NCBI GenBank assembly: GCA_902749685.1 | Contig: CACVKW010001296.1 | Span: 1-32,149, forward strand | Source: Olavius sp. associated proteobacterium Delta 1 | Lineage (GTDB): Bacteria > Desulfobacterota > Desulfobacteria > Desulfobacterales > JAFDCJ01 | Length of the DNA stretch: 32,149 bases | Reading direction: 5' to 3' | Shown: positions 1 through 7,909 of the stretch, one piece after another | How the letters are laid out: the number at the start of each line of letters is the position of its first letter | Position numbering within the stretch: the stretch's first letter is position 1 | Made by a program: the position numbers and the translations under genes | Notes under the pieces: model-generated | What the model saw: only the letters and a program-made list of their open reading frames with translations | The model's database searches: none | What the model was told of the DNA's origin: nothing

Positions 1-23
1 GAGATCGTTGCTTTTTCTGGGCT

Positions 24-123
24 GATGCTGGATGCTTGATACTCGATGCTGGATATCTAACAGGACACTATCGGTGAATTTCAACGACATCCAGTATCCA
101 GAAACCAGAATCCAGAATCAGTC
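24..123. repeat. Inverted heptamer array, locus 1
   Basis: Five consecutive 7-bp units of the form GATGCTG fill 24-58. Four to five units of the complementary form ATCCAGA fill 89-123, with about 30 bp of unique sequence between. The arms share a consensus, not exact units, so the locus could fold into an imperfect hairpin. The sequence from 124 to 282 shows no convincing gene. The open frame crossing the arms has no ribosome-binding site and is composed of repeat, so no protein is called. Confidence 0.75.
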
Positions 124-282
124 AATACTTTCAATGGTCTTCATTGCAGCAGCTAAGTTGGATTTCAAAATTTTATGCAACTATAGGGTAAATTCCGCCT
201 ATTTATCCCGGCCAAGCCGAATTTGCTTTCTCGATTAGACTCTCAACTTTTAGGTTGCCAACTTTTCCTGCCAGCGGCTTGG

Positions 283-326
283 CTGACACCTGAAACCTTC
301 CATTCCCTGAAACCTTGAACCTTGAG
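283..326. repeat. Single-arm heptamer array (CCTGAAA type)
   Basis: 7-bp units CTGACAC and CTGAAAC at 283-296 are followed by CCTGAAA, CCTTGAA and CCTTGAG at 306-326. The same unit family recurs at about 12986, at 16909-16963 and near 17190, so it is a dispersed repeat class and not a local accident. Confidence 0.6.
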
Positions 327-328
327 GA

Positions 329-358
329 TTGACTTAACACTTTATCCGGTGATATGGT
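329..358 (+). promoter_or_regulatory. Candidate sigma-70 promoter for the response regulator
   Basis: TTGACT at 329-334 and TATGGT at 353-358 are separated by 18 bp, 33 bp before the start codon of the response-regulator gene. The match is moderate (5/6 and 4/6). No experimental support. Confidence 0.35.
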
Positions 359-390
359 TCACGATCGATATCAAGAAAGGAGTGGAGCCC

Positions 391-891
391 ATGGATGCGT
401 CGAAGATTTTAAAGGATAAGGTTGTTTTGGTGGTCGATGATGAGGTGGATGTTACGGATACCGTAGAAGAGGTGCTGGATATGTGCTTTATCCGCAAGGC
501 GAATGATTACGATGCCGGCCGCCAATTCTTGTTGAGTTACACCTTTGATATTGTAATTTTGGATATCATGGGCGTGAATGGATTCGACCTCTTGAAACTG
601 TCTGTTAAACGCGGATTTCCGACAGTCATGCTGACAGCCTATGCACTGACACCTGAAGCCCTGGAAAAATCGATCAAATTAGGTGCTGTTTCATTTTTAC
701 CCAAGGAAAAAATGAGTGATCTCGATGAGTTTATTACCGATGTTGTACTCAAAAATGGTCAACCCGTATGGGGAAAGCTTTTTAATAAGTTAGGCAGCTT
801 TTTTAACACACGTTTTGGACCCGACTGGAAAGAGCGCAACCAATTTTTTAAAGAGTTTGAAAAATCCATCCATGAGGGCAAACAAGAGTAA
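391..891 (+). CDS. Single-domain response regulator (receiver, no DNA-binding output)
   Basis: The protein of 166 residues is a CheY-like receiver domain followed by a short charged tail. Visible receiver landmarks are the acidic pair D16-D17 (VVDDE), the phospho-acceptor D58 in VILDIM, the switch T82 (MLTAY) and the conserved K105 (FLPKEK). Residues 125-166 are rich in aromatic and charged residues and match no output domain I know. It probably works by protein-protein contact or as a relay. The ATG at 391 is preferred over an upstream in-frame start at 322 because AAAGGAG lies about 10 bases before it. No kinase is adjacent; two histidine kinases lie 14-17 kb downstream, but pairing is unproven. 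Confidence 0.85.
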   Translation: MDASKILKDKVVLVVDDEVDVTDTVEEVLDMCFIRKANDYDAGRQFLLSYTFDIVILDIMGVNGFDLLKLSVKRGFPTVMLTAYALTPEALEKSIKLGAVSFLPKEKMSDLDEFITDVVLKNGQPVWGKLFNKLGSFFNTRFGPDWKERNQFFKEFEKSIHEGKQE

Positions 892-990
892 CAGTAGCTC
901 TATACAACTGGTTTACAATCGTCATCGAATTTTGAATCTTACAGTAATACAAAAACTCCTTTAGAATCGAACCTATAGATGCCTGCGTAA

Positions 991-1926
991 ATGGCGAAAG
1001 AGGCCCCGAAAGAATTGCTTGACTCGAAGTTACTTAGTTTGCCTGAATCCATTCAGCGTTTCGTTCCTGATGGCAGTTCCATCGCCATGGGGTTGTCACT
1101 TGAATCTCTCATACCCTTTGCCGCCGCCCACGAGATTATCCGTCAGCGTAAACGAAACCTTACTTTAATTGGCCCGATATCAGATATTTTGTTTGACCAG
1201 GTTATTGGCGCTGGTTGCATAGCAAAAATCCGGGCTGCCTGGGTAGGAAATGTTATTACAGGCTCCTGCTACAATTTCCGGCGAGGAATTGAGGCGGGTC
1301 CACTCCTTATCGAGGATCACTCGAATCTAACCCTGGCTATGGCATTAAGAGCCGGTGCTATGGGCGTTCCCTTTATGCCCGCCCTCACGGCCCTGGGCAG
1401 CGATTTGTTTAAAACCAATACCTCCTTAAAAACGATAACCTGTCCATTTACAGGTAAACGATTGACGGCCGTGGCGGCCATCACTCCCGATGTTGCCATT
1501 GTTCATGTTCAGCGCTCGGATGAATTCGGCAATGCCCATGCCTGGGGCAACCTGGGAGTGACCCGGGATGCTTGTCTGGCAAGCCGTCATGTCATCCTCA
1601 CGGCGGAAGACATCGTCTTACCCGATGTAATCAGTCGTGATCCGAATCGCGTCGTCACGCCCGGTTTCCGGGTCAGTGCTGTGGTGCACTTACCGTGGGG
1701 AGGCCATCCGTCGCCTGTTCCGGGCTGTTATAACCGTGACCATCAGGCATTTATCGACTATCGTAACGAGAGCAAGACGCCGGAGTTGTCTGCACAGTGG
1801 CAAAAGCAATGGGTAGACAGTATACAGAGTTCGGAAGAATACCGGGAGCTGTTAGGCCAAGAACGGATGAAAGGATTGGCCATCAAAAATCATGATTGGT
1901 CGGAACCCGTTGATTATGGGTATTAA
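991..1926 (+). CDS. gctA: CoA-transferase subunit A, glutaconate CoA-transferase type
   Basis: This 311-residue protein matches the length and pattern of the alpha subunit of class I CoA-transferases of the glutaconate type (Pfam CoA_trans). A glycine-rich N-terminal stretch (DGSSIAMGLSLES) is followed by LTLIGPISD and a GAGCIAKIRAAWVG segment typical of the family. With the beta subunit encoded at 2162-2947 it should form a cytoplasmic heteromer that moves CoA between acyl-CoA and a free acid. The alpha subunit contributes to binding but not the catalytic glutamate. The start at 991 has only a weak ribosome-binding site. Substrate is inferred from the neighbours: a glutaryl-CoA dehydrogenase-like enzyme 6 kb downstream makes glutarate or glutaconate likely. 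The symbol reflects family resemblance, not proven specificity. Confidence 0.78.
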   Translation: MAKEAPKELLDSKLLSLPESIQRFVPDGSSIAMGLSLESLIPFAAAHEIIRQRKRNLTLIGPISDILFDQVIGAGCIAKIRAAWVGNVITGSCYNFRRGIEAGPLLIEDHSNLTLAMALRAGAMGVPFMPALTALGSDLFKTNTSLKTITCPFTGKRLTAVAAITPDVAIVHVQRSDEFGNAHAWGNLGVTRDACLASRHVILTAEDIVLPDVISRDPNRVVTPGFRVSAVVHLPWGGHPSPVPGCYNRDHQAFIDYRNESKTPELSAQWQKQWVDSIQSSEEYRELLGQERMKGLAIKNHDWSEPVDYGY

Positions 1927-1930
1927 AGAA

Positions 1931-2127
1931 GGTAAAAGGTATAAGGTAAAAGGTGTAAGGTGTAAGGTGTAAGGTTATCCGTCGAATGCGGATTGAAAGA
2001 AATAATTTTGCCCGACGAGAGTCTCGCTTCGAGAGCCTCAGGGTCAATTGACAGGATCGAACGATCGATATCTATTCGAATGGATTTATATTCCTTAAAC
2101 CTCATACCCTATACCCTACACCTGGTT
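1931..2127. repeat. Inverted heptamer array between the CoA-transferase subunit genes
   Basis: Six to seven 7-bp units of the form GGTGTAA/GGTAAAA run in phase from 1931 to 1979. Four to five units of the complementary form CCCTATA/CCTCATA run from 2093 to 2127. About 113 bp of unique sequence lies between, including a small hairpin (GAGAGTCTCGCTTCGAGAG region). The element occupies almost all of the 235-bp gap that separates two genes whose products should be made in equal amounts. Confidence 0.8.
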
Positions 2128-2161
2128 CCCCTTTTTTTGAAACCTGACCTGACATTTTGCA

Positions 2162-2947
2162 ATGAATGATAAAAACAACTATACCAGTGAATATAATCTT
2201 TCCCAACTGATGGTGACGGCGGCTGCGCGGGAGATTGCTGATGGAGAGGTGGTTTTTGTCGGCATGCGGTTGCCGCTGCTTGGTTTCTTGCTGGCCAAAA
2301 GTACCCATGCACCTGACGCCATCGGGGTTTATGAACTGGGTATTGTGCGCGATACGGTTGCGCCGCAACCGATTATGACCATGGGGGATTTGCCGAACCT
2401 TTACCGCGCACAATGGCTGGCCGACACGGCTGATGCCATGGGACTGCTCCAGCAGGGTGGGGTGGATGTCAGTTTTATTGGCGGCGCCCAGGTGGATCGT
2501 TATGGAAATTTAAATACCAGTTATATCGGCGGCTTGGAAACGGTTGCAACCCGCTTGCCGGGCAGTGGAGGTGCCTGCGATCTGGCCTGTCTGGGAAAGC
2601 GGCATATCGTCGTCATGAACCACGAAAGACGTCGCTTTATTCCCCGTGTGGATTACGTCACTTCCCCCGGTTATGGCAAAGGCTCGGGATGGCGCGAGCA
2701 GGTGGGTCTTCCAAGGGGCGGACCTACCACCGTTATCACAACACTGGGTGTGCTGCGCTTTGATTCGAACACCCATGAAATGGTTCTCAGCTCACTGCAT
2801 CCCGGTGTGACCACCGAAGAAATTGGTCAAAACACCGGCTGGCCGCTTAAGGTCGCTGATGATCTTAAACAGACACCGGCCCCGACACCTGAAGAACTGG
2901 CGATAATCCAACAATTTGATCCTGCAGGATACTGGACCGGCGCATAA
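2162..2947 (+). CDS. gctB: CoA-transferase subunit B, glutaconate CoA-transferase type
   Basis: The 261-residue protein is the beta partner of the subunit encoded at 991-1926. The catalytic glutamate is visible as E58 in the motif GVYELGIV, at nearly the same position as the known Glu54 of the Acidaminococcus enzyme. Relatives that act as ring-cleaving hydrolases (IpdB type) lack this residue, so a true transferase is more likely. GGAQVDRYGNLNTS and the later VVMNHERRRFIPRVDY are family-typical. No good ribosome-binding site precedes the ATG; the repeat element ends 34 bp upstream. A promoter candidate for the next operon starts 29 bp after the stop. Confidence 0.8.
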   Translation: MNDKNNYTSEYNLSQLMVTAAAREIADGEVVFVGMRLPLLGFLLAKSTHAPDAIGVYELGIVRDTVAPQPIMTMGDLPNLYRAQWLADTADAMGLLQQGGVDVSFIGGAQVDRYGNLNTSYIGGLETVATRLPGSGGACDLACLGKRHIVVMNHERRRFIPRVDYVTSPGYGKGSGWREQVGLPRGGPTTVITTLGVLRFDSNTHEMVLSSLHPGVTTEEIGQNTGWPLKVADDLKQTPAPTPEELAIIQQFDPAGYWTGA

Positions 2948-2976
2948 AGACAATTTCGTCCGGATCCACTTTTTTC

Positions 2977-3005
2977 TTGACAAAAAAAAATGAATTTGTG
3001 ATAAA
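2977..3005 (+). promoter_or_regulatory. Candidate sigma-70 promoter for the ABC transporter operon
   Basis: A perfect TTGACA at 2977-2982 and GATAAA at 3000-3005 are separated by 17 bp, and a TGT directly before the -10 gives an extended -10. It lies 92 bp before the binding-protein start. Confidence 0.5.
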
Positions 3006-3097
3006 CATTTAACAATCATTTGAGAAATGAATGATGTTTAGTCAGTCGGAATAAATTTAAGTTACCCAAAAGCGCGCTATTGGAAAAGGAGGGACAG

Positions 3098-4264
3098 ATG
3101 AAGCTAGGGAAATTAACTGTAACCACAATGATTTGTTTTCTTGTTACCGGTATTTTTGTTGCTCAGGCAGTTGCGGATTCCTATAAAGTTGGTGCTGTTT
3201 TTTCAGCTACCGGCCGAACATCATTTTTAGGGGATCCGGAAAAGAAAACTGCCGAATTGGTTGCCTGGCAGATTAACAATGCCGGCGGCATAAACGGCAA
3301 AAAGCTTGAGTTGATTATTTATGACACCGAGGGTGATGCCACCAAAGCCAACCTGGCGGTTAAAAAATTGATGGCCCAGGACAAAGTCTGTGCGGTGATC
3401 GGCCCCTCATTGAGCGGGACTTCCATGGCGGTCGTACCCCTGGCCGCAAAGTACAAGACCCCCCTGGTTTCAGTTGCTGCCAGTTATAAAATTACCTGGG
3501 ATGAAAAGAAAAATAAACCGCGTCACTGGGTTTTTAAAACTCCCCAGACCGACACCATGGCCGTGGATGCCATTTACACCCAGCTCAAACAGCGGGGAGT
3601 TAAAAAGATCGCCGTTATGAGCGTTACCTCAGGATTTGGCAAAAGCGGTCATGGAGAACTGGTGAGATTGGCCCCGAATTACGGGCTGAGCATTGTGGCG
3701 GATGAGTCATACGGCCCCAAAGATACCGATATGACCGCCCAACTCACCAAGATAAAAGGTCTGTCGCCCGAGGCTATTGTCAACTGGTCCGTGGGTCCCA
3801 CCCAGGTGGTGGTCTTGAGGAACTGGCGAGATTTGGGCATGCAGAGTATTACATTCTACCAGAGCCATGGGTTCGGCAGCCGCAAAAATATAGAGCTGGC
3901 GGCCGGAGCGGCCGAAGGGGTGTATTGTCCCCTGGGAGCTGTAAATGTTGCTGAGGCGCTATCCGACAGTCATCCCCAAAAGAAAGTGACCATGGAGTAT
4001 TTGCGATTTTACACGGGTAAGTATCAAGAACCCCTGAGTTCCTTCGGTGGACACGCCTGGGATGCCCTACATCTAGTGGTAAAAGCGATTGAGGCGGTGG
4101 GCTGTGACCGAGCCGCCATTCGAGACTATCTGGAAACGAAAACGGCTGGTTTTGTCGGTCAACACGGGATATTTAATTTTTCTCCCGATGACCACATCGG
4201 CTTGGATAAGACGGCCTTTCAGATGGTAGTGGTCAAGGACGGTGATTGGGCCCTGGTTAAATAA
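3098..4264 (+). CDS. livK: Periplasmic substrate-binding protein, branched-chain amino acid type
   Basis: This 388-residue protein has a signal peptide (MKLGKLT, then a hydrophobic stretch ending AQAVA before DSYKVG) and the two-lobed type I periplasmic-binding fold of LivK-like proteins: YKVGAVFSATG, then AGGINGKKLELI and AVIGPSLSGTSMAV. It captures the ligand for the transporter encoded just downstream. The ATG at 3098 is chosen over an upstream TTG because GGAGGG lies 6 bases before it. Family members bind branched-chain amino acids, but many anaerobe homologues bind aromatic or dicarboxylic acids. The flanking CoA-transferase and acyl-CoA dehydrogenase favour an acid, which is inference. 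Confidence 0.88.
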   Translation: MKLGKLTVTTMICFLVTGIFVAQAVADSYKVGAVFSATGRTSFLGDPEKKTAELVAWQINNAGGINGKKLELIIYDTEGDATKANLAVKKLMAQDKVCAVIGPSLSGTSMAVVPLAAKYKTPLVSVAASYKITWDEKKNKPRHWVFKTPQTDTMAVDAIYTQLKQRGVKKIAVMSVTSGFGKSGHGELVRLAPNYGLSIVADESYGPKDTDMTAQLTKIKGLSPEAIVNWSVGPTQVVVLRNWRDLGMQSITFYQSHGFGSRKNIELAAGAAEGVYCPLGAVNVAEALSDSHPQKKVTMEYLRFYTGKYQEPLSSFGGHAWDALHLVVKAIEAVGCDRAAIRDYLETKTAGFVGQHGIFNFSPDDHIGLDKTAFQMVVVKDGDWALVK

Positions 4265-4294
4265 ATATCGTTGACATTGAAAAACAAAACCCAT

Positions 4295-4326
4295 ATGAGG
4301 GTGGTGACTTCACCACCCTCATTTTT
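4295..4326 (+). terminator. Hairpin with T-tract between livK and livH
   Basis: A perfect 12-bp stem (4295-4306 pairing with 4311-4322, arm ATGAGGGTGGTG) with a 4-nt loop is followed by five T residues. It looks like a rho-independent terminator but sits inside the operon, 30 bp after the binding-protein stop and 15 bp before livH. Partial termination here would give more binding protein than permease, a common arrangement for such transporters. Confidence 0.8.
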
Positions 4327-4341
4327 GTGTATGAAAGCACC

Positions 4342-5244
4342 ATGGAAAAAATTACCTTTGCTAGCCAGCTTGTTCAATACCTGATCACCGGACTGACCGT
4401 GGGCAGTATCTATGCCATGGTGGCCATCGGGTTCAATATCATTTACAATGTGACCGAGATAATTAACCTGGCCCAGGGTGAATTTGTCATGCTGGGTGGG
4501 CTGATCATGGTATCTTTACACGTCGCCGCAGGACTTCCCCTTATTTTGGCGTTTCCTTTGACAATCATTATCGTGACCGTGGTGGGTATGCTGCTGGATC
4601 GACTGGCCATCCGCCCGATTCGACAGCCTTCGGTATTGACGTTGATCATTGCAACCATCGCCGGTTCTATTATTATTAAAGGCATCGCCATGTTTATCTG
4701 GGGCAAAGATCCTTTTGATTTGCCCGCCTTTTCCGGTCGTACTCCGATTCATTTGTTTGGGGCCGTGATTCAGCCCCAGTATTTTTGGGTGATTGGATTT
4801 TTAATTGTCACGGTTATCTTGCTAACCTATTTCTTTGAAAAAACCATCATCGGCAAGGCCATGAGCGCCTGTGCCGACAATCCGGATGCAGCCAGTCTGG
4901 TGGGCATTAATGTCAAGTGGATGATCCTGCTATCATTTTCTCTATCGGCGGCGATCGGTGCGGTGGCGGGTATCACCGTAACACCGATCTCTCTAATGGA
5001 ATATGATCGGGGTGCCATGCTGGCCATCAAAGGATTCGGCGCGGTTGTTCTGGGAGGTCTGGGCAGCTTTCCGGGCGCTATACTGGGAGGGTTGATCATC
5101 GGCACGATAGAATCTTTCGGTGCCGGATTAGTCTCTTCCGGCTATAAAGATGCATTTGCCCTGATTGTGCTGCTGGGTGTTCTTTTTTTCAAGCCGAGTG
5201 GATTGCTCGGTAATGTTGAAATCAGTAAGATCAAAAGGTTTTAA
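4342..5244 (+). CDS. livH: ABC transporter inner-membrane permease, LivH type
   Basis: A 300-residue, very hydrophobic protein with about eight membrane segments. Family landmarks are GLTVGSIYAMVAIGFNIIY near the N-terminus, the NLAQGEFVMLGG motif, and the late FGAVVLGGLGSFPGAILGG loop that contacts the ATPase. It pairs with LivM to form the channel. A GTG at 4327 is also in frame but overlaps the terminator hairpin and lacks a ribosome-binding site, so the ATG at 4342 is used. The stop is followed two bases later by the livM start. Confidence 0.92.
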   Translation: MEKITFASQLVQYLITGLTVGSIYAMVAIGFNIIYNVTEIINLAQGEFVMLGGLIMVSLHVAAGLPLILAFPLTIIIVTVVGMLLDRLAIRPIRQPSVLTLIIATIAGSIIIKGIAMFIWGKDPFDLPAFSGRTPIHLFGAVIQPQYFWVIGFLIVTVILLTYFFEKTIIGKAMSACADNPDAASLVGINVKWMILLSFSLSAAIGAVAGITVTPISLMEYDRGAMLAIKGFGAVVLGGLGSFPGAILGGLIIGTIESFGAGLVSSGYKDAFALIVLLGVLFFKPSGLLGNVEISKIKRF

Positions 5245-5246
5245 CC

Positions 5247-6200
5247 ATGCTGCGGATTCGCAAGCTTCCCATAGCCATATTTGCACTCTTGATGGTGGTC
5301 TTTCCCTGGGTTGCCGGGAAAATTTCGGTTGTTGCCAATTATCCTGATCTAATGGTTTTTGCCGGGATTTATTGTCTGATTACCATTGGACTCAGCCTGT
5401 TAATGGGTTATGGCGGCCAGATCTCTCTTGGGCAGGCTGCTTTTTTTGGTATCGGTGCCTATGTTTCAGGTATTTTAACGGCCAATTATGGCTTGAATCC
5501 ATGGTTCTGTATGCTGATCGGTATGATGGTGGCCGCTGTAGTAGCTGTTGCCGTGGGCGTTCCATCCCTTAAACTCAGGGGTCACTACCTTGCCATGGCC
5601 ACGCTGGCCTTTGGTATTATCGTCTTTATCGTTTTTAACGAAGAAGTCGAGTGGACCGGCGGCCCGGACGGCATGAGCGATATACCCGGCTTGAGCATTT
5701 TCGGCTTTGAATTCGATTCAATTGAAAAATATTATTATCTGGTCTGGGCCTTTGTTTTCGCCGCCTTTATTTTTACCATCAATGTGATCCAATCACGTGC
5801 GGGGCGGGCCTTGCGGGCCATCCATGCCAGCTCGGCAGCCTCAAGCGCCATGGGGGTGGATATTTCCAGGTACAAGATTGTCGTATTTATCTATTCGGCT
5901 ATTTTGGCATCCCTGGCCGGAAGTCTCTATGCCCACTACATGAACTTTATCAATCCGTCCACCTTTGACCTGTTTTTTTCAATTAAACTTATTATCATGA
6001 TATCTTTGGGCGGAATGCACGATATCTGGGGAGCGATCATCGGTGCCTTTCTCGTCACCTTTTTGAGTTTTGAATGGCTGCATTTCTTTGAGGAATTTGA
6101 GGTGATCGTATACGGTATCATTCTATTGGTGGTTACCATCTTTTTGCCCGACGGATTGGTTGGCTTACCGGGCATTGTTAGAGGTTGGTTTCGGAAGTAG
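5247..6200 (+). CDS. livM: ABC transporter inner-membrane permease, LivM type
   Basis: The 317-residue membrane protein is the second permease of the transporter. It shows the LivM signatures LLMGYGGQISLGQAAFFGIG and the C-terminal IKLIIMISLGGMHDIWGAII loop, with about nine to ten hydrophobic segments. The middle loop (EEVEWTGGPDGMSDIPG) matches the family. It starts two bases after livH ends, so translation is probably coupled; the ATPase gene starts 11 bases after its stop. Confidence 0.92.
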   Translation: MLRIRKLPIAIFALLMVVFPWVAGKISVVANYPDLMVFAGIYCLITIGLSLLMGYGGQISLGQAAFFGIGAYVSGILTANYGLNPWFCMLIGMMVAAVVAVAVGVPSLKLRGHYLAMATLAFGIIVFIVFNEEVEWTGGPDGMSDIPGLSIFGFEFDSIEKYYYLVWAFVFAAFIFTINVIQSRAGRALRAIHASSAASSAMGVDISRYKIVVFIYSAILASLAGSLYAHYMNFINPSTFDLFFSIKLIIMISLGGMHDIWGAIIGAFLVTFLSFEWLHFFEEFEVIVYGIILLVVTIFLPDGLVGLPGIVRGWFRK

Positions 6201-6211
6201 ATGAAAAGCGA

Positions 6212-7003
6212 ATGGTGAACACAAATAATAACGAAAACATCTTAGAGGTACAAGACATTATCATGGCTTTTGGAGGCTTGATGGCACTTGCCGACTTGAA
6301 TTTTCGAGTTAGAAGGGGGACCATCAAAGCCATTATCGGACCCAATGGTGCCGGTAAAACCACCCTGTTTAATGTCATCACCGGGTCATTCCCACCAACC
6401 GAAGGTACGGTTCGATTCAATGATAAGCCCATTGAAAAACTCAAAGCCCATGAAATTGCCAAGCGGGGAATTTCCCGCACCTTTCAGACCGTTGAGCTGT
6501 TTACCAATATGACGGTACTTGAAAACGTCATGGTTGGCTGTCACACGCGGATGCCGCTATCCGTCATTGCATCGGGCTTGAGACTGCCTCGGTTCAGGCA
6601 CAAAGAGGAACAGATGTGCGTCCGGGCCATGGAAATTTTGGATTTTATCGGATTGGCCGATAAGGCGGAAGAGTCCTCCGACAGTTTGCCGTTGGGGGAG
6701 CGAAAAATACTGGAAATCGGCCGGGCCTTGGCCACTGAGCCCGAGCTGGTTTGTCTGGATGAACCGGCCGCCGGTCTCAATGAAACGGAGACCCGGGTGG
6801 CTGCTGATTTGATTAAACGCATCAGAGACAAAGGTGTCACCATCTTGCTGGTGGAACATGACATGAAAGTTGTCATGAATATATCCGATGAAATAATGGT
6901 GCTCAATTACGGAGAAAAGATTGCCGAAGACACCCCCCTGGAGATTCAAAATAACGCCAAGGTTATTGAAGCATATTTGGGCGGTGAGGAGGATTATGCT
7001 TAG
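6212..7003 (+). CDS. livG: ABC transporter ATPase, LivG type
   Basis: A 263-residue ATP-binding subunit. The Walker A motif is GPNGAGKTT, the Q-loop region SRTFQTVELF, the signature region LPLGERKILEIGRAL, the Walker B VCLDEPAAGL, and the H-loop LLVEHDM. The signature has the LivG-type degenerate form, not LSGGQ. It powers transport together with LivF. The ATG at 6212 is used; an in-frame TTG at 6185 would overlap livM and has no better ribosome-binding site. The 3' end overlaps livF by 8 bases. Confidence 0.92.
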   Translation: MVNTNNNENILEVQDIIMAFGGLMALADLNFRVRRGTIKAIIGPNGAGKTTLFNVITGSFPPTEGTVRFNDKPIEKLKAHEIAKRGISRTFQTVELFTNMTVLENVMVGCHTRMPLSVIASGLRLPRFRHKEEQMCVRAMEILDFIGLADKAEESSDSLPLGERKILEIGRALATEPELVCLDEPAAGLNETETRVAADLIKRIRDKGVTILLVEHDMKVVMNISDEIMVLNYGEKIAEDTPLEIQNNAKVIEAYLGGEEDYA

Positions 7004-7709
7004 GGTTGAGAATCTTAGTGCCTATTATGACAGCATTGCGGCGCTTAAAGAAGTTTCCATCCAAGTTCCAAAGGGTGAGGTGGTTTCAATCATCGGTGCC
7101 AACGGTGCCGGAAAATCAACGCTTTTAAAGGTCATCTCCGGTTTGATAAAAGCCAAAGAGGGCCGAATTTTGTATAAAGATCGCGAAATCGTGGGTTTTC
7201 CTGCCAGCAAGATTGTATCTTTCGGCATTTCCCAGGTACCGGAAGGCAGGCAAATTTTTGCCCATTTAACGGTTCAAGACAACATAAACCTTGGTGCATT
7301 TCTTTATTTCAAGCGGCGTAATCGCCTGGAAATTCAGGAACGAATCGAAACTGTTTTTAAACTGTTTCCCATTTTAAAAAGTCGCACCAAACAGATCGCC
7401 GGCACCCTTTCCGGCGGTGAGCAGCAGATGCTGGCCATTGCCCGGGCGCTGATGATCCGTCCCGAATTGCTTCTGCTGGATGAACCCTCCATGGGGCTTG
7501 CACCTTTAATTGTCCGGGAAATTTTTTCTGTCATCAAACATCTGAACGAAACCGGAACTACGATTCTGCTCGTGGAACAAAATGCCAAAGCCGCCTTGAA
7601 TGTGGCCGATCATGCCTTTGTCCTTGAAACCGGTCAAATCGTGCTCGAAGGATCGGCGCGGGATCTATTGAACAACCCCAAGGTCAAAGAAGCCTACTTG
7701 GGCGGTTAA
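6996..7709 (+). CDS. livF: ABC transporter ATPase, LivF type
   Basis: A 237-residue ATP-binding subunit with Walker A GANGAGKST, a QVPEGRQIF Q-loop region, a full signature LSGGEQQMLAIARAL, Walker B LLLLDEPSMGL and LLVEQNA. The start at 6996 has GAGGAGG immediately upstream and lies inside the end of livG, the usual coupled arrangement. It is the last gene of the five-gene transporter. Family members import branched-chain amino acids, amides, or aromatic and short-chain acids. Confidence 0.92.
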   Translation: MLRVENLSAYYDSIAALKEVSIQVPKGEVVSIIGANGAGKSTLLKVISGLIKAKEGRILYKDREIVGFPASKIVSFGISQVPEGRQIFAHLTVQDNINLGAFLYFKRRNRLEIQERIETVFKLFPILKSRTKQIAGTLSGGEQQMLAIARALMIRPELLLLDEPSMGLAPLIVREIFSVIKHLNETGTTILLVEQNAKAALNVADHAFVLETGQIVLEGSARDLLNNPKVKEAYLGG

Positions 7710-7798
7710 AGTTATCGATAAAGGAATCTGAAACACGTTTCGGGAATCAGTTCTCGTGACGAGTTTTGATTTAATCCCCTTTCAAAAAATTTTACAAT

Positions 7799-7817
7799 GT
7801 AGCTGTAAAATAGCTAC
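7799..7817. promoter_or_regulatory. Dyad, possible operator upstream of the acyl-CoA dehydrogenase promoter
   Basis: A perfect inverted repeat GTAGCT-N7-AGCTAC ends 8 bp before the -35 box of the promoter at 7826. Placement suits a regulator of the dehydrogenase gene. No regulator for it can be identified in the window. Confidence 0.4.
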
Positions 7818-7825
7818 TTTCTTGC

Positions 7826-7854
7826 TTGACTTACCCCTTGCCTTCTTCTATAGT
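7826..7854 (+). promoter_or_regulatory. Strong sigma-70 promoter for the acyl-CoA dehydrogenase gene
   Basis: TTGACT (7826-7831) and TATAGT (7849-7854) are separated by exactly 17 bp; each matches the consensus at five of six positions. It lies 55 bp before the start codon, so the dehydrogenase can be expressed apart from the transporter operon. Confidence 0.65.
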
Positions 7855-7909
7855 CCATTTTTTAGTATAATGGTAATATCAATAGTGAACCTAGTTAGGA
7901 GGATTGAAA

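Noticed and set aside
1923..2105. Open frame on the minus strand across the CoA-transferase gap
   Set aside because: Its ends are translated heptamer repeat (LTPYTLHLLPYTFYLL) and it has no ribosome-binding site.
4327..4341. GTG at 4327 as the livH start
   Set aside because: It abuts the T-tract of the hairpin and lacks a ribosome-binding site; the ATG at 4342 gives the expected length.
6541..6949. Long antisense open frames over the livG gene
   Set aside because: They are shadows of a well-conserved ATPase gene; no start signals or family motifs.
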